Positions 9,005 through 17,557 are shown, numbered from the stretch's first letter. The stretch: 48,375 nucleotides of DNA from Bacillota bacterium (GCA_023439125.1 JAEXOU010000001.1:1-48375), one strand, 5' to 3'. Numbers and translations: made by a program. Notes: generated by a model not told the origin, from the sequence alone.

Positions 9005-9917
9005 ATAATCCATCCATTTCCTTTTGATATTCATACAACTTCAGAACAGCTTTATCCTTTTGCTTGCACTCAAGCATAATATAACATTCCTCAATTCCAG
9101 TTTTCTCAATCGCTGTTTCTAGTTCTAGATAATCAGAAATTAAAACATAATCATCATGTGCGTGTTTATTAGTATCTTTATCACTTGCCAGATGAAATTT
9201 GGGAATACGGTCGCCCCAAGTTTTTACAACTTCCTTTACCGCTTGTTGAAATGTTAAGTTTCCCGGATTCCAATGATAATGTCTATTATCAAATACGACA
9301 GGAATTCCAAGTTTACGATGGATATATAAACAATCCTCTACTGTGAAAGATACGTGGTCATTTTCAATCACTAGATACGATTGCGTAATTTCATTTAAAC
9401 GTAGAAAGTTTCCACAAAATACATCACATGCTTTCTCTGATGTTTCATAACTATTTTTTACTCCAACATGCAAGATAATATTAGGTACTCGATTCAGATT
9501 CATTCGCTTTAACATTTCAGCAAATAAATTTAAACTGATAATACTTCTATTGACGACATCTTCTTTTAATGAATTTAGGACAAAATATTGAGATGGATGT
9601 GTTGATAACTGAATATCGTACTGATTTGCAATCTTTCCTACATTCTCTAATTCTTCATTTAACTCATCCATTGCATAATAGCCCAAATCAATTTGTGGTA
9701 ACAATTGTTCGGAAATTCGAAATGCAAATATTTTGTTCTTGTAGTTCTCTTGTAATAACAAACTTAAATCATGTAAGTTTTCCCTTGCTTTTTCGATTAA
9801 TAGATCATGACACTCTGACCTACTTTTGCTCTCCAAATATGTTTTTGTAGAGCATCGATTACATCTGAGTTTCTCATGTATTGTAGATATACAACAATAA
9901 CCTAATTTAATATCCAT
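9003..9917 (-). CDS. uvsE: UV damage endonuclease UvsE (UVDE family)
   Basis: 304 residues, the usual length for bacterial UvsE. The protein starts with the family-typical IKLGYCCIST. It carries the TIM-barrel metal-site segments LSTHPSQYFVLN (His near 102), ILHVGVKNS, LVIENDHVSFT, VVFDNRHYHWNPG and FHLASDK. The enzyme nicks DNA 5' to UV photoproducts, giving an excision route independent of UvrABC. Some relatives also cut at abasic sites. The start follows TTGAGG. It lies alone between family A fragments on both sides, without a clear operon partner. Identification is confident; its damage range is inferred from the family. Confidence 0.92.
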   Translation of the reverse strand: MDIKLGYCCISTIHEKLRCNRCSTKTYLESKSRSECHDLLIEKARENLHDLSLLLQENYKNKIFAFRISEQLLPQIDLGYYAMDELNEELENVGKIANQYDIQLSTHPSQYFVLNSLKEDVVNRSIISLNLFAEMLKRMNLNRVPNIILHVGVKNSYETSEKACDVFCGNFLRLNEITQSYLVIENDHVSFTVEDCLYIHRKLGIPVVFDNRHYHWNPGNLTFQQAVKEVVKTWGDRIPKFHLASDKDTNKHAHDDYVLISDYLELETAIEKTGIEECYIMLECKQKDKAVLKLYEYQKEMDGL

Positions 9918-10006
9918 ATCGATTACCTCAATTTAACTTTCTTCATGATTAAAGCAAGTATTTGCAAAAGAAATTAAAGTAATTCAGACTTTTACGACTT
10001 TTTTGG

Positions 10007-10116
10007 TTGACGACTTCATAACAGTATGCTTCTGAATTATGTTTATCATCACATTTTAAGCTGGTCTATTTATGTGCAAATTGATGAGTGAGATTATAGA
10101 AAAATACTTTTAAAAA
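10007..10116 (-). repeat. Family A element, left-half fragment in reverse orientation (A2)
   Basis: GACGACTTCATAACAGTATG, then AATTATGTTTATCATC, then TATAGAAAAATACTTTT match the left half of the complete copies read on the minus strand. It merges with element B1. The gene-free stretch 9918-10367 is thus mostly repeats (A2, B1) plus a terminator; nothing protein-coding is convincing in it. Confidence 0.7.
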
Positions 10117-10128
10117 AGTGTTATGCAT

Positions 10129-10250
10129 GCAAAACCTCGTACCAAACGCAAAGCACAGGTTTTGCTCGGCGCCGCAGCGTAGCGTAGTGCGCATCCTGCG
10201 AACCCTTTTTATATCATAGGAAATACGGAAAAATTTCCTATGATATAAAA
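10129..10250 (+). repeat. Family B composite hairpin element, copy B1
   Basis: First hairpin: GCAAAACCT (10129-10137) with AGGTTTTGC (10157-10165). Then the conserved GC-rich linker beginning GGCGCCGCAGCGTAGCG and ending CATCCTGCG. Then a perfect 18-bp second hairpin (10207-10224 with 10233-10250) whose inner part is AGGAAAT/ATTTCCT. Copies B2 and B3 share linker and inner core but have different outer stems. Confidence 0.75.
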
Positions 10251-10292
10251 AAGAGTATTGCTCCAACCAAGAAGGTCTTTTGCAATACTCTT
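10251..10292 (-). terminator. Intrinsic terminator of the ZIP transporter gene
   Basis: AAGAGTATTGC (10251-10261) pairs perfectly with GCAATACTCTT (10282-10292). On the minus strand the stem is followed by a run of six T, which comes from the start of element B1. It is 75 bp behind the ZIP gene stop. Confidence 0.8.
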
Positions 10293-10367
10293 CAAACTCT
10301 TTCTTTGATAAACACAGGATGTCTTTAACGCCGTTTAATTAATTACTTAAAATATTAAATGAAAGAA

Positions 10368-11207
10368 TTACAGATAGATAATCAGCAACCCGACCATCAT
10401 TCCTATAATCGTAAAAAAAGCTGGGGCCTTACTTCGATACATTAGGATTGCTTCAGGTAGAATCTCACCGAAGACTACATACAGCATCGCTCCGCTTGCA
10501 AAGCATAAACTAATTGCTAGTCCAATGCTCCCAATATCACCAATCCAATAACCCAACAAAGCTCCAAGTATTGTTGGTGCTCCACTTAAAGCTGTAATAC
10601 CAATTGCTTTAAAACGTTTCATTCCACCGTTAATTAATGGTACTGAAACTGCCATTCCTTCTGGTATGTGATGTAAACCAATTAAAATAGCTAATAATAA
10701 TGCTGAATTATCCATAATACCATTATTACTTGCATAGGAAGCACCAATTGTCATTCCTTCTGGTATGTTATGAAGTGCAATTGCACTTGCCATTAGTAAT
10801 CCAGCTATAAATAAAGATAATTTATTATCTTTGCTTTTATTTTGTTGTGCCAAATAATTACTATGTATTAATTCATCTAAGTCATCTGCAGTTTGCGGAT
10901 GATCCTCATCGATATGTGGAACTTCACGATTCACTTTTTTATCTATGAGTAAATTAAATAAGTAAACAATTGCTACGCCACCACAAATTGTTCCAGTTAT
11001 TATGAAAATATGTGTTTTAGTTTCGATCGCTTGTAATACTAGTTCAAAACATACTACACTTGTCATTACACCAGCAGCAAAACTTAATAACAAACTAACT
11101 GTACGATTGGACTCTTTTCGAAACATGGCTCCAATCAAGCCTCCCAAACCAGTTCCTACAACACCAGCAATTGTTGAAGTAACTAATAATGTCCCAATGA
11201 TACCCAT
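10368..11207 (-). CDS. ZIP-family divalent metal transporter (ZupT-like)
   Basis: 279 residues with about eight hydrophobic segments. Two diagnostic motifs lie in transmembrane helices IV and V: ALHNIPEGMTIG and LHHIPEGMAV, carrying the His/Asn/Glu metal ligands of ZIP transporters. A loop near residues 95-125 is rich in Asp, Glu and His (VPHIDEDHPQTADDLDE) and may sample metal in the cytoplasm. It imports zinc, possibly also iron or manganese, through the plasma membrane. Ribosome site AAGGAGAAG. It is monocistronic, with its own terminator; the family A derivative A3 lies just upstream. I saw no Zur/Fur box that I would defend. Confidence 0.88.
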   Translation of the reverse strand: MGIIGTLLVTSTIAGVVGTGLGGLIGAMFRKESNRTVSLLLSFAAGVMTSVVCFELVLQAIETKTHIFIITGTICGGVAIVYLFNLLIDKKVNREVPHIDEDHPQTADDLDELIHSNYLAQQNKSKDNKLSLFIAGLLMASAIALHNIPEGMTIGASYASNNGIMDNSALLLAILIGLHHIPEGMAVSVPLINGGMKRFKAIGITALSGAPTILGALLGYWIGDIGSIGLAISLCFASGAMLYVVFGEILPEAILMYRSKAPAFFTIIGMMVGLLIIYL

Positions 11208-11245
11208 CTTCTTCTCCTTTTGTATATATCATACTAATAAAATCG

Positions 11246-11349
11246 GGTGTCAAAAGCGCTTTTCTGAATTTAGCTTGTCATTTTGCACATAAATATACTT
11301 CTTACATCACCTAGTGCAAAATGACGTCAGTTTAAGTACTTTTGACACC
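11246..11349 (+). repeat. Family A internally deleted derivative (A3)
   Basis: Only the two outer arms are kept: a left-type end from GGTGTCAAAAG (11246) through GTCATTTTGCAC, about 25 bp of spacer, then a right-type end GTGCAAAATGACGTCAG to CTTTTGACACC (11349). The central hairpin and inner arms present in 22568-22832 are absent. At 104 bp this is the smallest two-ended form here. It lies just upstream of the ZIP gene start. Confidence 0.8.
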
Positions 11350-11372
11350 TAAATCTTTGAATAATAAAAATA

Positions 11373-11422
11373 GGACTATCACATTAGCTGATTAGAAAAA
11401 ATCTTACTTTCTGCGACAGTCC
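11373..11422 (-). terminator. Intrinsic terminator of the sugar ABC operon (family E)
   Basis: On the minus strand GGACTGTCGCA pairs with TGTGATAGTCC, using two G-U pairs, and is followed by TATTTTTATT. It is 44 bp behind the second permease. The right arm and loop are shared with the terminator at 36260-36319. Confidence 0.8.
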
Positions 11423-11465
11423 ACCATTCTTTTATTCCATTTGCAAGATTATAAAACTCAAATTA

Positions 11466-12293
11466 TTAACCTTTAACAGCACCTTGAGTTAAACCATCTA
11501 CAATCTTATTACTAAATATACAGTAAACAATAATGGATGGTAAAATCGCTATAACAATTGCAGCAAACATCTGTACATAATTTGTTGCATATGGTCCTAC
11601 GAAGTAGGTTAAGGTAACTGGAAGTGTTTTCTTTTTAACGTCAGATATAAATACCATAGCTAACAATAATTCATTCCAATTGTTAACAAATGTCATAAGT
11701 CCTGTTACAAAAAGTCCAGATTTTGATAATGGTAAAGCGATTTTGAAAAATACACGATAGATGGAACATCCATCAATACACGCTGCCTCAAATAACTCGC
11801 TTGGCATAGCCTTAAAGAAGTTAACCAAAATAAAGATCGTCATTGGTAACGAGAATGTTACATATGGTAAAACTAAACCAAGTCGATTATCAGTCAAACC
11901 CCAATCTGAGAATTGAACAAACAGAGGGATTAAGACGGAATGTACTGGTAGCATCATACCGATTAAAAAATAGGTAAAGATAAGATTTGAAACCTTGAAT
12001 TTCATTCTAGCGATAACAAATGCGGCCATTGCGCCAATGAACATACTTGCAAGAAGTGTAACACCACAAACGACAACGGAGTTTATTAAAGCAATTCCAA
12101 GCTTACCCATGGTCCATGCTTCTTTGAAGTTTATCCACTGTAGTGCGCCAGGTAAACCAAATGGGTCATTCATAACTTCCGAATTTGTTTTAAAAGCAAC
12201 TAAAAACATCCATACTAATGGAAGAATATAAAACAGCGCTAAAACTGAAAGTAATATGTATATTATAATAGTACTAGGCTTTGTCTTCTTCAT
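11466..12293 (-). CDS. Carbohydrate ABC transporter permease, MalG/CUT1 type
   Basis: 275 residues with six predicted membrane spans. The inner-membrane permease signature EAACIDGCSIYRVFFKIALP (about residues 169-188) is the EAA loop that docks on the ATPase. It forms the heterodimeric channel with the permease encoded just upstream (12-bp gap). Ribosome site is an unusual run of seven G. The operon order is binding protein, permease, permease, and no ATPase gene is present; many Firmicutes share one MsmX-type ATPase among such importers. Ends before terminator E1. Confidence 0.92.
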   Translation of the reverse strand: MKKTKPSTIIIYILLSVLALFYILPLVWMFLVAFKTNSEVMNDPFGLPGALQWINFKEAWTMGKLGIALINSVVVCGVTLLASMFIGAMAAFVIARMKFKVSNLIFTYFLIGMMLPVHSVLIPLFVQFSDWGLTDNRLGLVLPYVTFSLPMTIFILVNFFKAMPSELFEAACIDGCSIYRVFFKIALPLSKSGLFVTGLMTFVNNWNELLLAMVFISDVKKKTLPVTLTYFVGPYATNYVQMFAAIVIAILPSIIVYCIFSNKIVDGLTQGAVKG

Positions 12294-12305
12294 AGTTACC
12301 CCCCC

Positions 12306-13193
12306 TTACATTTCGTAATTAGTAGACTTAAAGCAACGATTAATGAGGAATGTAACAACCAGACACATAACTAATAAGACAATACCAATTGCACTTGCAT
12401 AACCATATTTAAAATACTCAAAACCCTGATTATATAGGTGTGTTGCCAATACATCTGATCTGTGATTTGGCCCACCTTGCGTCATGTTATACACTAAATC
12501 AAAGAACTTAAGAGAACCAACACAGTTCAATGATAATGTTGTAGCTACCATAGGTTTCAGTAATGGTAATGTGATTTTTCTAAAACATTGCATCTTACTT
12601 GCGCCATCTATGTAGGAAGCCTCATATAGCTCTTTTGAGATGCCTGAGATTTTTGCCATATAAAGCATCATCGTCGTACCAGTATACTGCCACATCGCAA
12701 CAAATCCAATGACCCACATTGGCAATATAATAAATCCTTTTGTATCCATTAACCATAAAGGACCTTTGATACCTATGTTTGCTAGAAGTTGATTGATACC
12801 AATTTTAGGATTAAACAAGAATGACCATAACAATCCGAGTGCAGCTGATGAAATTACTGCTGGTAAATAATAAATATTCTTAAATAAATTCTTTCCTTTT
12901 TTTACATTACTTAAAACTGCTGCCAAAATCAATCCAAGAATTTGCTGAGTTATCGATGAAAAAATCATAAAGAAAATAGAATTCTTAAGAGCTGTCATCA
13001 TAATGTCATCTCTCGTAAACAGTTTTATGTAGTTATCAAAACCAATGAACTCTGCACCTGTTAAGGAATTCCAATCACATAAAGAATAATAAACTGCTTT
13101 GCATATTGGAATAAATAGAATTAAAGTAAAAACAATCAATCCTGGAGCTAAAAAAAGAACAATTGCTACTTTATTACGTAATATTTTATTCAT
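12306..13193 (-). CDS. Carbohydrate ABC transporter permease, MalF/CUT1 type
   Basis: 295 residues from the chosen start at 13193, which follows GGGAGATTAGAA. The open frame continues 28 codons upstream to 13277, but that part is encoded by repeat element B2 and has no ribosome site, so it is rejected. Six membrane spans, with the EAA loop EASYIDGASKMQCFRKITLP near the C-terminal third. Pairs with the permease downstream and receives sugar from the lipoprotein encoded upstream. A 250-bp structured gap separates it from the binding-protein gene, likely lowering permease output relative to the binding protein. Confidence 0.92.
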   Translation of the reverse strand: MNKILRNKVAIVLFLAPGLIVFTLILFIPICKAVYYSLCDWNSLTGAEFIGFDNYIKLFTRDDIMMTALKNSIFFMIFSSITQQILGLILAAVLSNVKKGKNLFKNIYYLPAVISSAALGLLWSFLFNPKIGINQLLANIGIKGPLWLMDTKGFIILPMWVIGFVAMWQYTGTTMMLYMAKISGISKELYEASYIDGASKMQCFRKITLPLLKPMVATTLSLNCVGSLKFFDLVYNMTQGGPNHRSDVLATHLYNQGFEYFKYGYASAIGIVLLVMCLVVTFLINRCFKSTNYEM

Positions 13194-13226
13194 TTCTAAT
13201 CTCCCTTCTGTCCAAAATATCTGCTG

Positions 13227-13371
13227 GGAACAAACATGTGCTCCGCATACTCGTACGAGGAACACTTTCAAGCACATTCTTTTGTTCCGCGCCGCAGCGT
13301 AGCGAAGTGCTCATCCTGCGGAGCTTTTAATGCAATAGGAAATTTTACGCAAATTTCCTATTGCATTAAAA
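13227..13371 (+). repeat. Family B composite hairpin element, copy B2
   Basis: First hairpin GGAACAAA (13227-13234) with TTTGTTCC (13281-13288), with GTGCT/AGCAC nested. The conserved linker begins CGCGCCGCAGCGTAGCG, and its CCGCAG and CTGCGG can pair. The second hairpin is a perfect 21 bp, TTTTAATGCAATAGGAAATTT with its complement (13325-13345 with 13351-13371). It lies inside the ABC operon, between the binding-protein and permease genes. Confidence 0.8.
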
Positions 13372-13376
13372 AGCAA

Positions 13377-13436
13377 AGTGGGACTTTGCTAATAATACTA
13401 CTAAGCTAATCTAATATTATTAAGCTTGGTCCCACT
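13377..13436 (-). terminator. Hairpin behind the binding-protein gene (partial terminator)
   Basis: AGTGGGAC (13377-13384) pairs with GTCCCACT (13429-13436). Inner AT-rich arms around 13391-13421 extend the stem. On the minus strand the hairpin is followed by TTGCTTTTT. Because the permeases downstream have no obvious promoter of their own, it is probably a leaky terminator or mRNA-stabilising hairpin. Confidence 0.65.
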
Positions 13437-13445
13437 ATCTTTTTT

Positions 13446-14753
13446 CTACTTATTCCGAACGTTTTCGTTATAGAATTTTTGTACAGATTGTAGTGCTTCC
13501 TCTACAGTAGCGCTTCCTAAGAATACATCTACCATTGCTTGATCGAAGCAATCTCCTGCTTCTTTTGTTGCTAATGATTCATTGTAGAAGCCTAAAGTAC
13601 CAGTTGATTTTGATAAAATATCCATAACATATTTCAACTGAGCTGGAGCTTTTTCCTGATCATAATCAACATCGATAATCGGAATCTTACCACAATCTTC
13701 AGCTGTTACTTTCTGAGCTTCTTCATCAGTAAACATCTTCATTAAAGCGATACATGCTTCCTGATTCTTTGTTGTGGAACTCATTACTAAGTTATCAGTC
13801 TTAACGATCATACGGTTAGGATCTGCTCCACCAGTAATTGCTGGGAATGAGAATACACCACATTTAGCTTCCATCTCTGGCATTTCACCATTGATTTGAC
13901 CAATTGCCCAAGAACCTTGAACTAACATAGCAGCTTGTCCATTATAGAAGTTAGCTGTTGACTGATCATTGGAATCACCTGCAGCTGTTTCCTGGAAATA
14001 CTGTGAAAGTTCTTTAAGTTTCGTAGCTGCATCAACAAATGTCTCACTTGTCCAATCTAAAGTACCATCATTAACACCCTTTAAGTTATCAGGACCACCT
14101 GCACGGTCACAAAGGTAACCAGCGATCATAGATAAACACCAAGGTGTTCCTGCGGAACATGTAATTGGAGTGATACCTGCGTCCTTTAACTTCTGACAAG
14201 TAGTAAGCCACTCATCATATGTTGTAGGTACTGTAGCACCAGCTTGTGCAAATAACTCTGTGTTATAGAATACTAATGCTGCTGCGAAGTTTGTAGGTAC
14301 AGCATAAATCTTACCATCATATGTCATACGCTCGAAAATACCTGTTGTAAATTTACTATACCACTCTTTTTCCTCACCATTCAAAATACTAGTAAGATCA
14401 GCAGCTACACCGCTTTCGACGTACTGTGTGAGGATAGGGCCTGGGTTACAGATAAATACATCTGGACAATTCTTAGCTGAAATAAGTGCATTCAACTTAG
14501 TATCATATTCTTCCAAATTTGTTGTAATTGTTGTTACATGGTACTTTCCTTTATAGGTTTCGTTAAATCTGTCAATAACCTTTTTGTAAGCTAGAGACAT
14601 CGCATCCTTGGTTGCTTCGAGATCATCCCAAAACATCCATGTTATTTCTTGAACTCCATCACCTGATGTTGAACTTGACTTTTTACATCCACCAAGTAAG
14701 CTTGCAACCATTGTAAGTAATAACAATAGCGCCGTAATTTTTTTTACTTTCAT
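13446..14753 (-). CDS. Extracellular sugar-binding lipoprotein, ABC transporter family 1
   Basis: About 435 residues from ATG at 14753, which has GGAGGG nine bases upstream; the in-frame TTG at 14762 abuts that site and is not used. The N-terminus MKVKKITALLLLLTMVASLL is a lipoprotein signal ending at the lipobox LGGC, so the mature protein is tethered outside the membrane. The rest is a type-1 solute-binding fold, with TSETFVDAATKLKEL and AAMLVQGSWAIGQIN typical of CUT1 binding proteins. It captures an oligosaccharide and hands it to the two permeases downstream. It is divergent from the AraC regulator, which is the likely controller. Confidence 0.92.
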   Translation of the reverse strand: MKVKKITALLLLLTMVASLLGGCKKSSSTSGDGVQEITWMFWDDLEATKDAMSLAYKKVIDRFNETYKGKYHVTTITTNLEEYDTKLNALISAKNCPDVFICNPGPILTQYVESGVAADLTSILNGEEKEWYSKFTTGIFERMTYDGKIYAVPTNFAAALVFYNTELFAQAGATVPTTYDEWLTTCQKLKDAGITPITCSAGTPWCLSMIAGYLCDRAGGPDNLKGVNDGTLDWTSETFVDAATKLKELSQYFQETAAGDSNDQSTANFYNGQAAMLVQGSWAIGQINGEMPEMEAKCGVFSFPAITGGADPNRMIVKTDNLVMSSTTKNQEACIALMKMFTDEEAQKVTAEDCGKIPIIDVDYDQEKAPAQLKYVMDILSKSTGTLGFYNESLATKEAGDCFDQAMVDVFLGSATVEEALQSVQKFYNENVRNK

Positions 14754-14827
14754 ACTCAACAACCCTCCTAGTTAAGATTAATGAAATGGACTTTTCTCTT
14801 TTTTTCCAATCACAAATTAACTATAAC

Positions 14828-14882
14828 ATTATATAGCAAATATTGCTTTAAAATTGTTGCTCATTCTCTATCAAATATTGCT
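14828..14882 (-). promoter_or_regulatory. Promoter of the sugar ABC operon with paired AraC-type direct repeats
   Basis: Minus-strand -10 box TATAAT (plus 14828-14833) has no good -35 box. Just upstream of it the 11-mer CAAATATTGCT occurs twice in the same orientation, at 14837-14847 and 14872-14882, 35 bp apart; the first copy lies in the palindrome AGCAAATATTGCT. A weak -35 overlapped by direct repeats is the usual layout for activation by AraC proteins. The rest of the 333-bp divergent gap (14754-15086) is AT-rich. On the plus strand TATAAT at 15031-15036 with TTGTTT at 15009-15014 is a plausible araC-gene promoter. Confidence 0.55.
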
Positions 14883-15086
14883 ATATACTTCTATTTTTTA
14901 TATGCAAGATATACATCTAATTAGTGGTATTCAACATTTTAAATATGCAATTTGTACACTTTTATATATATTGCAATGATTAATTTAAGACTTTTTTACA
15001 TTCATAGGTTGTTTTGGTCTTTTTTTATGGTATAATAAATGTGAAATAAATGGCAATTTATATACTTAGTATAGAAGGGAAATCAC

Positions 15087-15941
15087 ATGATAGAAAATCT
15101 ACATGGAATACAAGAAACTGTAAACTTTAAGACAGATACGAACATCAGATTATATGTCAATGAAAAAATTGAGTGTTATCCGAAACATTGGCATGCTCCG
15201 TTAGAAGTTATTATGCCTTTGCATAATAACTATGTTGTTAATTGTTGCAATACGGATTATCATTTGAGAGAAGGCGATGTTCTGATCATAAGTCCAGGTT
15301 CAGTACATAGTATGGAAGCCGTTGAAGGAAAACGTATCATATTTCAGGCAGACATCACATCACTATATAGTATAAAAGAATTGGGTGCAACCTTATCCAT
15401 CCTTTCACCGGCTCTCTTAATTACTGCTGAAGGTTCACCTGAGATCCATGAGGTAATCGAACAGTTGATACTCGAGATTTCCGATGAATATCTCGCAGAT
15501 GCACCACTTAGCGAAGCTGCTATTTACTCAAAACTAATTCATATTTTCGTATTAATTGGTCGTGGATACTCATTTAGTAATCAATCGTTTCCGAATAACT
15601 CTAATAAGCAACATGCTTATACCGAGCACTTTTTATTCATTTGTGATTATATCAATGAGCATTTTAATGAAGGATTAACTCTTGATTTCATTGCGAATCT
15701 ATCTGGGTTTAGCAAATTTCACTTTAGCCGTTTATTTAAGCAATTTACGAATGTTTCTTTTTATAAGTATTTAAATAAAAAACGTATTGAAAATGCTGAA
15801 AAGTTGTTAGTTAGTCAAGATATCTCGATTACTGATGTTGCATTACAATGTGGTTTTAGCAATCTTTCCACCTTCATACGAATGTTTAAAATCGTCAAAA
15901 ACTGTACTCCAACAGAGTTTAAATCTATGTTTACTTCATAA
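15087..15941 (+). CDS. AraC-family transcriptional regulator with cupin sensor domain
   Basis: 284 residues. The N-terminal half is a cupin-type ligand domain: YPKHWHAPLEVIMPLH and LREGDVLIISPGSVHSM are its conserved strands. Residues about 183-284 hold two helix-turn-helix motifs of the AraC/XylS type, with LTLDFIANLSGFSKFHFSRL and ITDVALQCGFSNLSTFIRMF. The ribosome site AAGGGAAA is followed by ATG. It is the only plus-strand gene in the first 37 kb and is transcribed away from the sugar ABC operon. By position it should activate that operon, and perhaps the GH43 gene, in response to a sugar. The ligand is unknown. Confidence 0.92.
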   Translation: MIENLHGIQETVNFKTDTNIRLYVNEKIECYPKHWHAPLEVIMPLHNNYVVNCCNTDYHLREGDVLIISPGSVHSMEAVEGKRIIFQADITSLYSIKELGATLSILSPALLITAEGSPEIHEVIEQLILEISDEYLADAPLSEAAIYSKLIHIFVLIGRGYSFSNQSFPNNSNKQHAYTEHFLFICDYINEHFNEGLTLDFIANLSGFSKFHFSRLFKQFTNVSFYKYLNKKRIENAEKLLVSQDISITDVALQCGFSNLSTFIRMFKIVKNCTPTEFKSMFTS

Positions 15942-15967
15942 ACGAAGATCATTCCTATGATGATCTA

Positions 15968-16209
15968 GGTGTCTATTCTTAAGAAAGAAGTCTGACGTCA
16001 TTTTACACATAAATGCTAAAGATGGGATGACAAACATAATTTAGAAGCACACTGTTATGAAGTCGTCGGTACATAAGGGCCTGTATTATAGGCCCTTATG
16101 TACCGTTACGAACTTCATTCAAGCGAAAGCGTGTTGCGGATAAATTATGTTTGTCATCCCATACTCATAACATTTCTTTGTGCCAAATGACGTCAGACTT
16201 CTTTCTTTT
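15968..16209 (+). repeat. Family A element, complete copy with matching outer arms (A4)
   Basis: About 242 bp. The outer arms both carry AAGAAAGAAGTCTGACGTCA (left) and its complement (right), so the left end is of the right-type sequence seen elsewhere. Inner arms GGGATGACAAACATAATTTA and its complement flank an asymmetric middle and the central hairpin AGGGCCTGTATTATAGGCCCT. It fills the gap between the convergent AraC and GH43 genes and could end transcription from both sides. Confidence 0.85.
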
Positions 16210-16216
16210 AGCTTAT

Positions 16217-17557
16217 TTACTTCATAAACACAAATTCCATAAGCTCAAATAGCTGTCTGTCCTTAAACATATAAGCGAACTCTCCTTCAACACAATCCTC
16301 CACTACAAAATAGATTGCATGTCTTCCAGTAACATTCGCAGTACGAGTGCTTACTACTGAACTTCCATCATTCTTAACTTCAAAACTGCCGATCTCAATA
16401 CCATTGATATCATCATCCAGCATAATTTTAACTTTTGCATAAGAACCCATAGAGAATATCTTTGCATTAAACTTCATTGTTTTACTAGAAAAATCTTCAC
16501 CAAAATCAAAGTATTTATATCCGATGACAGCACCGTTCATAATATTCGTTACAACTCTTGTAAATGTATCTTTTTGAGTAATCAAACAATTCCCCTTTAA
16601 TACACATGCAAGATCAGCTGGTACACAGTGATATGGTGAAAGTGATTTTTCAAACCCTAACGATGTCATCTCAACTTGAGGAATTGTGCCATCAGGAAGT
16701 ATTGTGATTGGTTCTACACAGCCTCTTCTTGAAAAGATGGAACCGTTCGTCATTCTATGATAGAAAATATACCATTGATCTTTGATTTTTATGATTGAAC
16801 CATGATTATTACCACCTGGATAATCAACTCCATTGTCAACAATTACTCCACGGTACTCGTATGGTCCTAATGGTGATTTACTCGTAGCATATACAAGCTG
16901 ACTTGCTACTGTATTTGAGTAAATTAAGTAATAAGTATCTCCAACTTTGCGTGGAGAACATGCTTCAAAGAATTTGAATGGCGCTTCTACTGGAATAATA
17001 TCATCACAATAAGTTCCATCGATAATTTCATACATATTCTTGGCGTTTAACTCAGCTGCATAGGATTTTTGGAAGCCGCAATAGATATAAGCACGTCCAT
17101 CATCATCCACTAGTACACCAGGATCGATGAAAATTCCATATTCGCAGAATTCTTTTCCACGATTTTTAGGGATATTATACTTGTACTGACTTACAAATTT
17201 GAACGGACCTTCCGGGCGATCACTTACTGCAACACAGCCCTTTGTTCCTTTAATGTATGCATATAAATAATATTTTCCATCTTTTTCTACAACATCAGGT
17301 GCGAATAATTCATTATCCTTTGTCGTCCAATCAGTATCGGATTGGTGATCCTCATCTTCAAAGGTGTGAAATATATCACCGTGGCATTTCCAATGATTTA
17401 AATCATCGATGGATGCAGACCATACCTTTAATTTCGTATCGCAAAACTTATGAGATCCTGCGCTGTCACAAGAACCATAAATATAAACGCGATCTCCGAA
17501 TACTCTAGGTTCCCCATCTGGGATATACTCCCATAGTGGTAAATATGGATTTGGCAT
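16217..17557 (-). CDS. Glycoside hydrolase family 43 protein with C-terminal CBM6-like domain
   Basis: 446 residues. The five-bladed propeller domain covers about 1-310. The GH43 triad is visible: general base Asp14 in IPDGEP, the pKa-modulating Asp145 in IFIDPGVL, and the acid Glu198 in FFEACSPR. The C-terminal 120 residues (from about 325) look like a beta-sandwich carbohydrate-binding module. No signal peptide, so it acts on imported oligosaccharides, probably releasing arabinose or xylose. Ribosome site AGGAGG. It is close to the AraC/ABC sugar locus and likely belongs to the same pathway. Arabinofuranosidase and xylosidase cannot be separated by eye. Confidence 0.88.
   Translation of the reverse strand: MPNPYLPLWEYIPDGEPRVFGDRVYIYGSCDSAGSHKFCDTKLKVWSASIDDLNHWKCHGDIFHTFEDEDHQSDTDWTTKDNELFAPDVVEKDGKYYLYAYIKGTKGCVAVSDRPEGPFKFVSQYKYNIPKNRGKEFCEYGIFIDPGVLVDDDGRAYIYCGFQKSYAAELNAKNMYEIIDGTYCDDIIPVEAPFKFFEACSPRKVGDTYYLIYSNTVASQLVYATSKSPLGPYEYRGVIVDNGVDYPGGNNHGSIIKIKDQWYIFYHRMTNGSIFSRRGCVEPITILPDGTIPQVEMTSLGFEKSLSPYHCVPADLACVLKGNCLITQKDTFTRVVTNIMNGAVIGYKYFDFGEDFSSKTMKFNAKIFSMGSYAKVKIMLDDDINGIEIGSFEVKNDGSSVVSTRTANVTGRHAIYFVVEDCVEGEFAYMFKDRQLFELMEFVFMK

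Noticed and set aside
8943..10116. uvsE as cargo of a composite element flanked by family A fragments
   Set aside because: The two fragments are different halves and their outer ends point the same way, so they do not bracket the gene as a transposable unit.
10066..10266. 66-codon minus-strand frame
   Set aside because: It lies entirely in repeats A2 and B1, has no ribosome site and reads through hairpin arms.
13194..13277. N-terminal extension of the MalF-type permease (28 codons)
   Set aside because: It is encoded by the first hairpin of repeat B2, has no ribosome site, and a good site precedes ATG at 13193.
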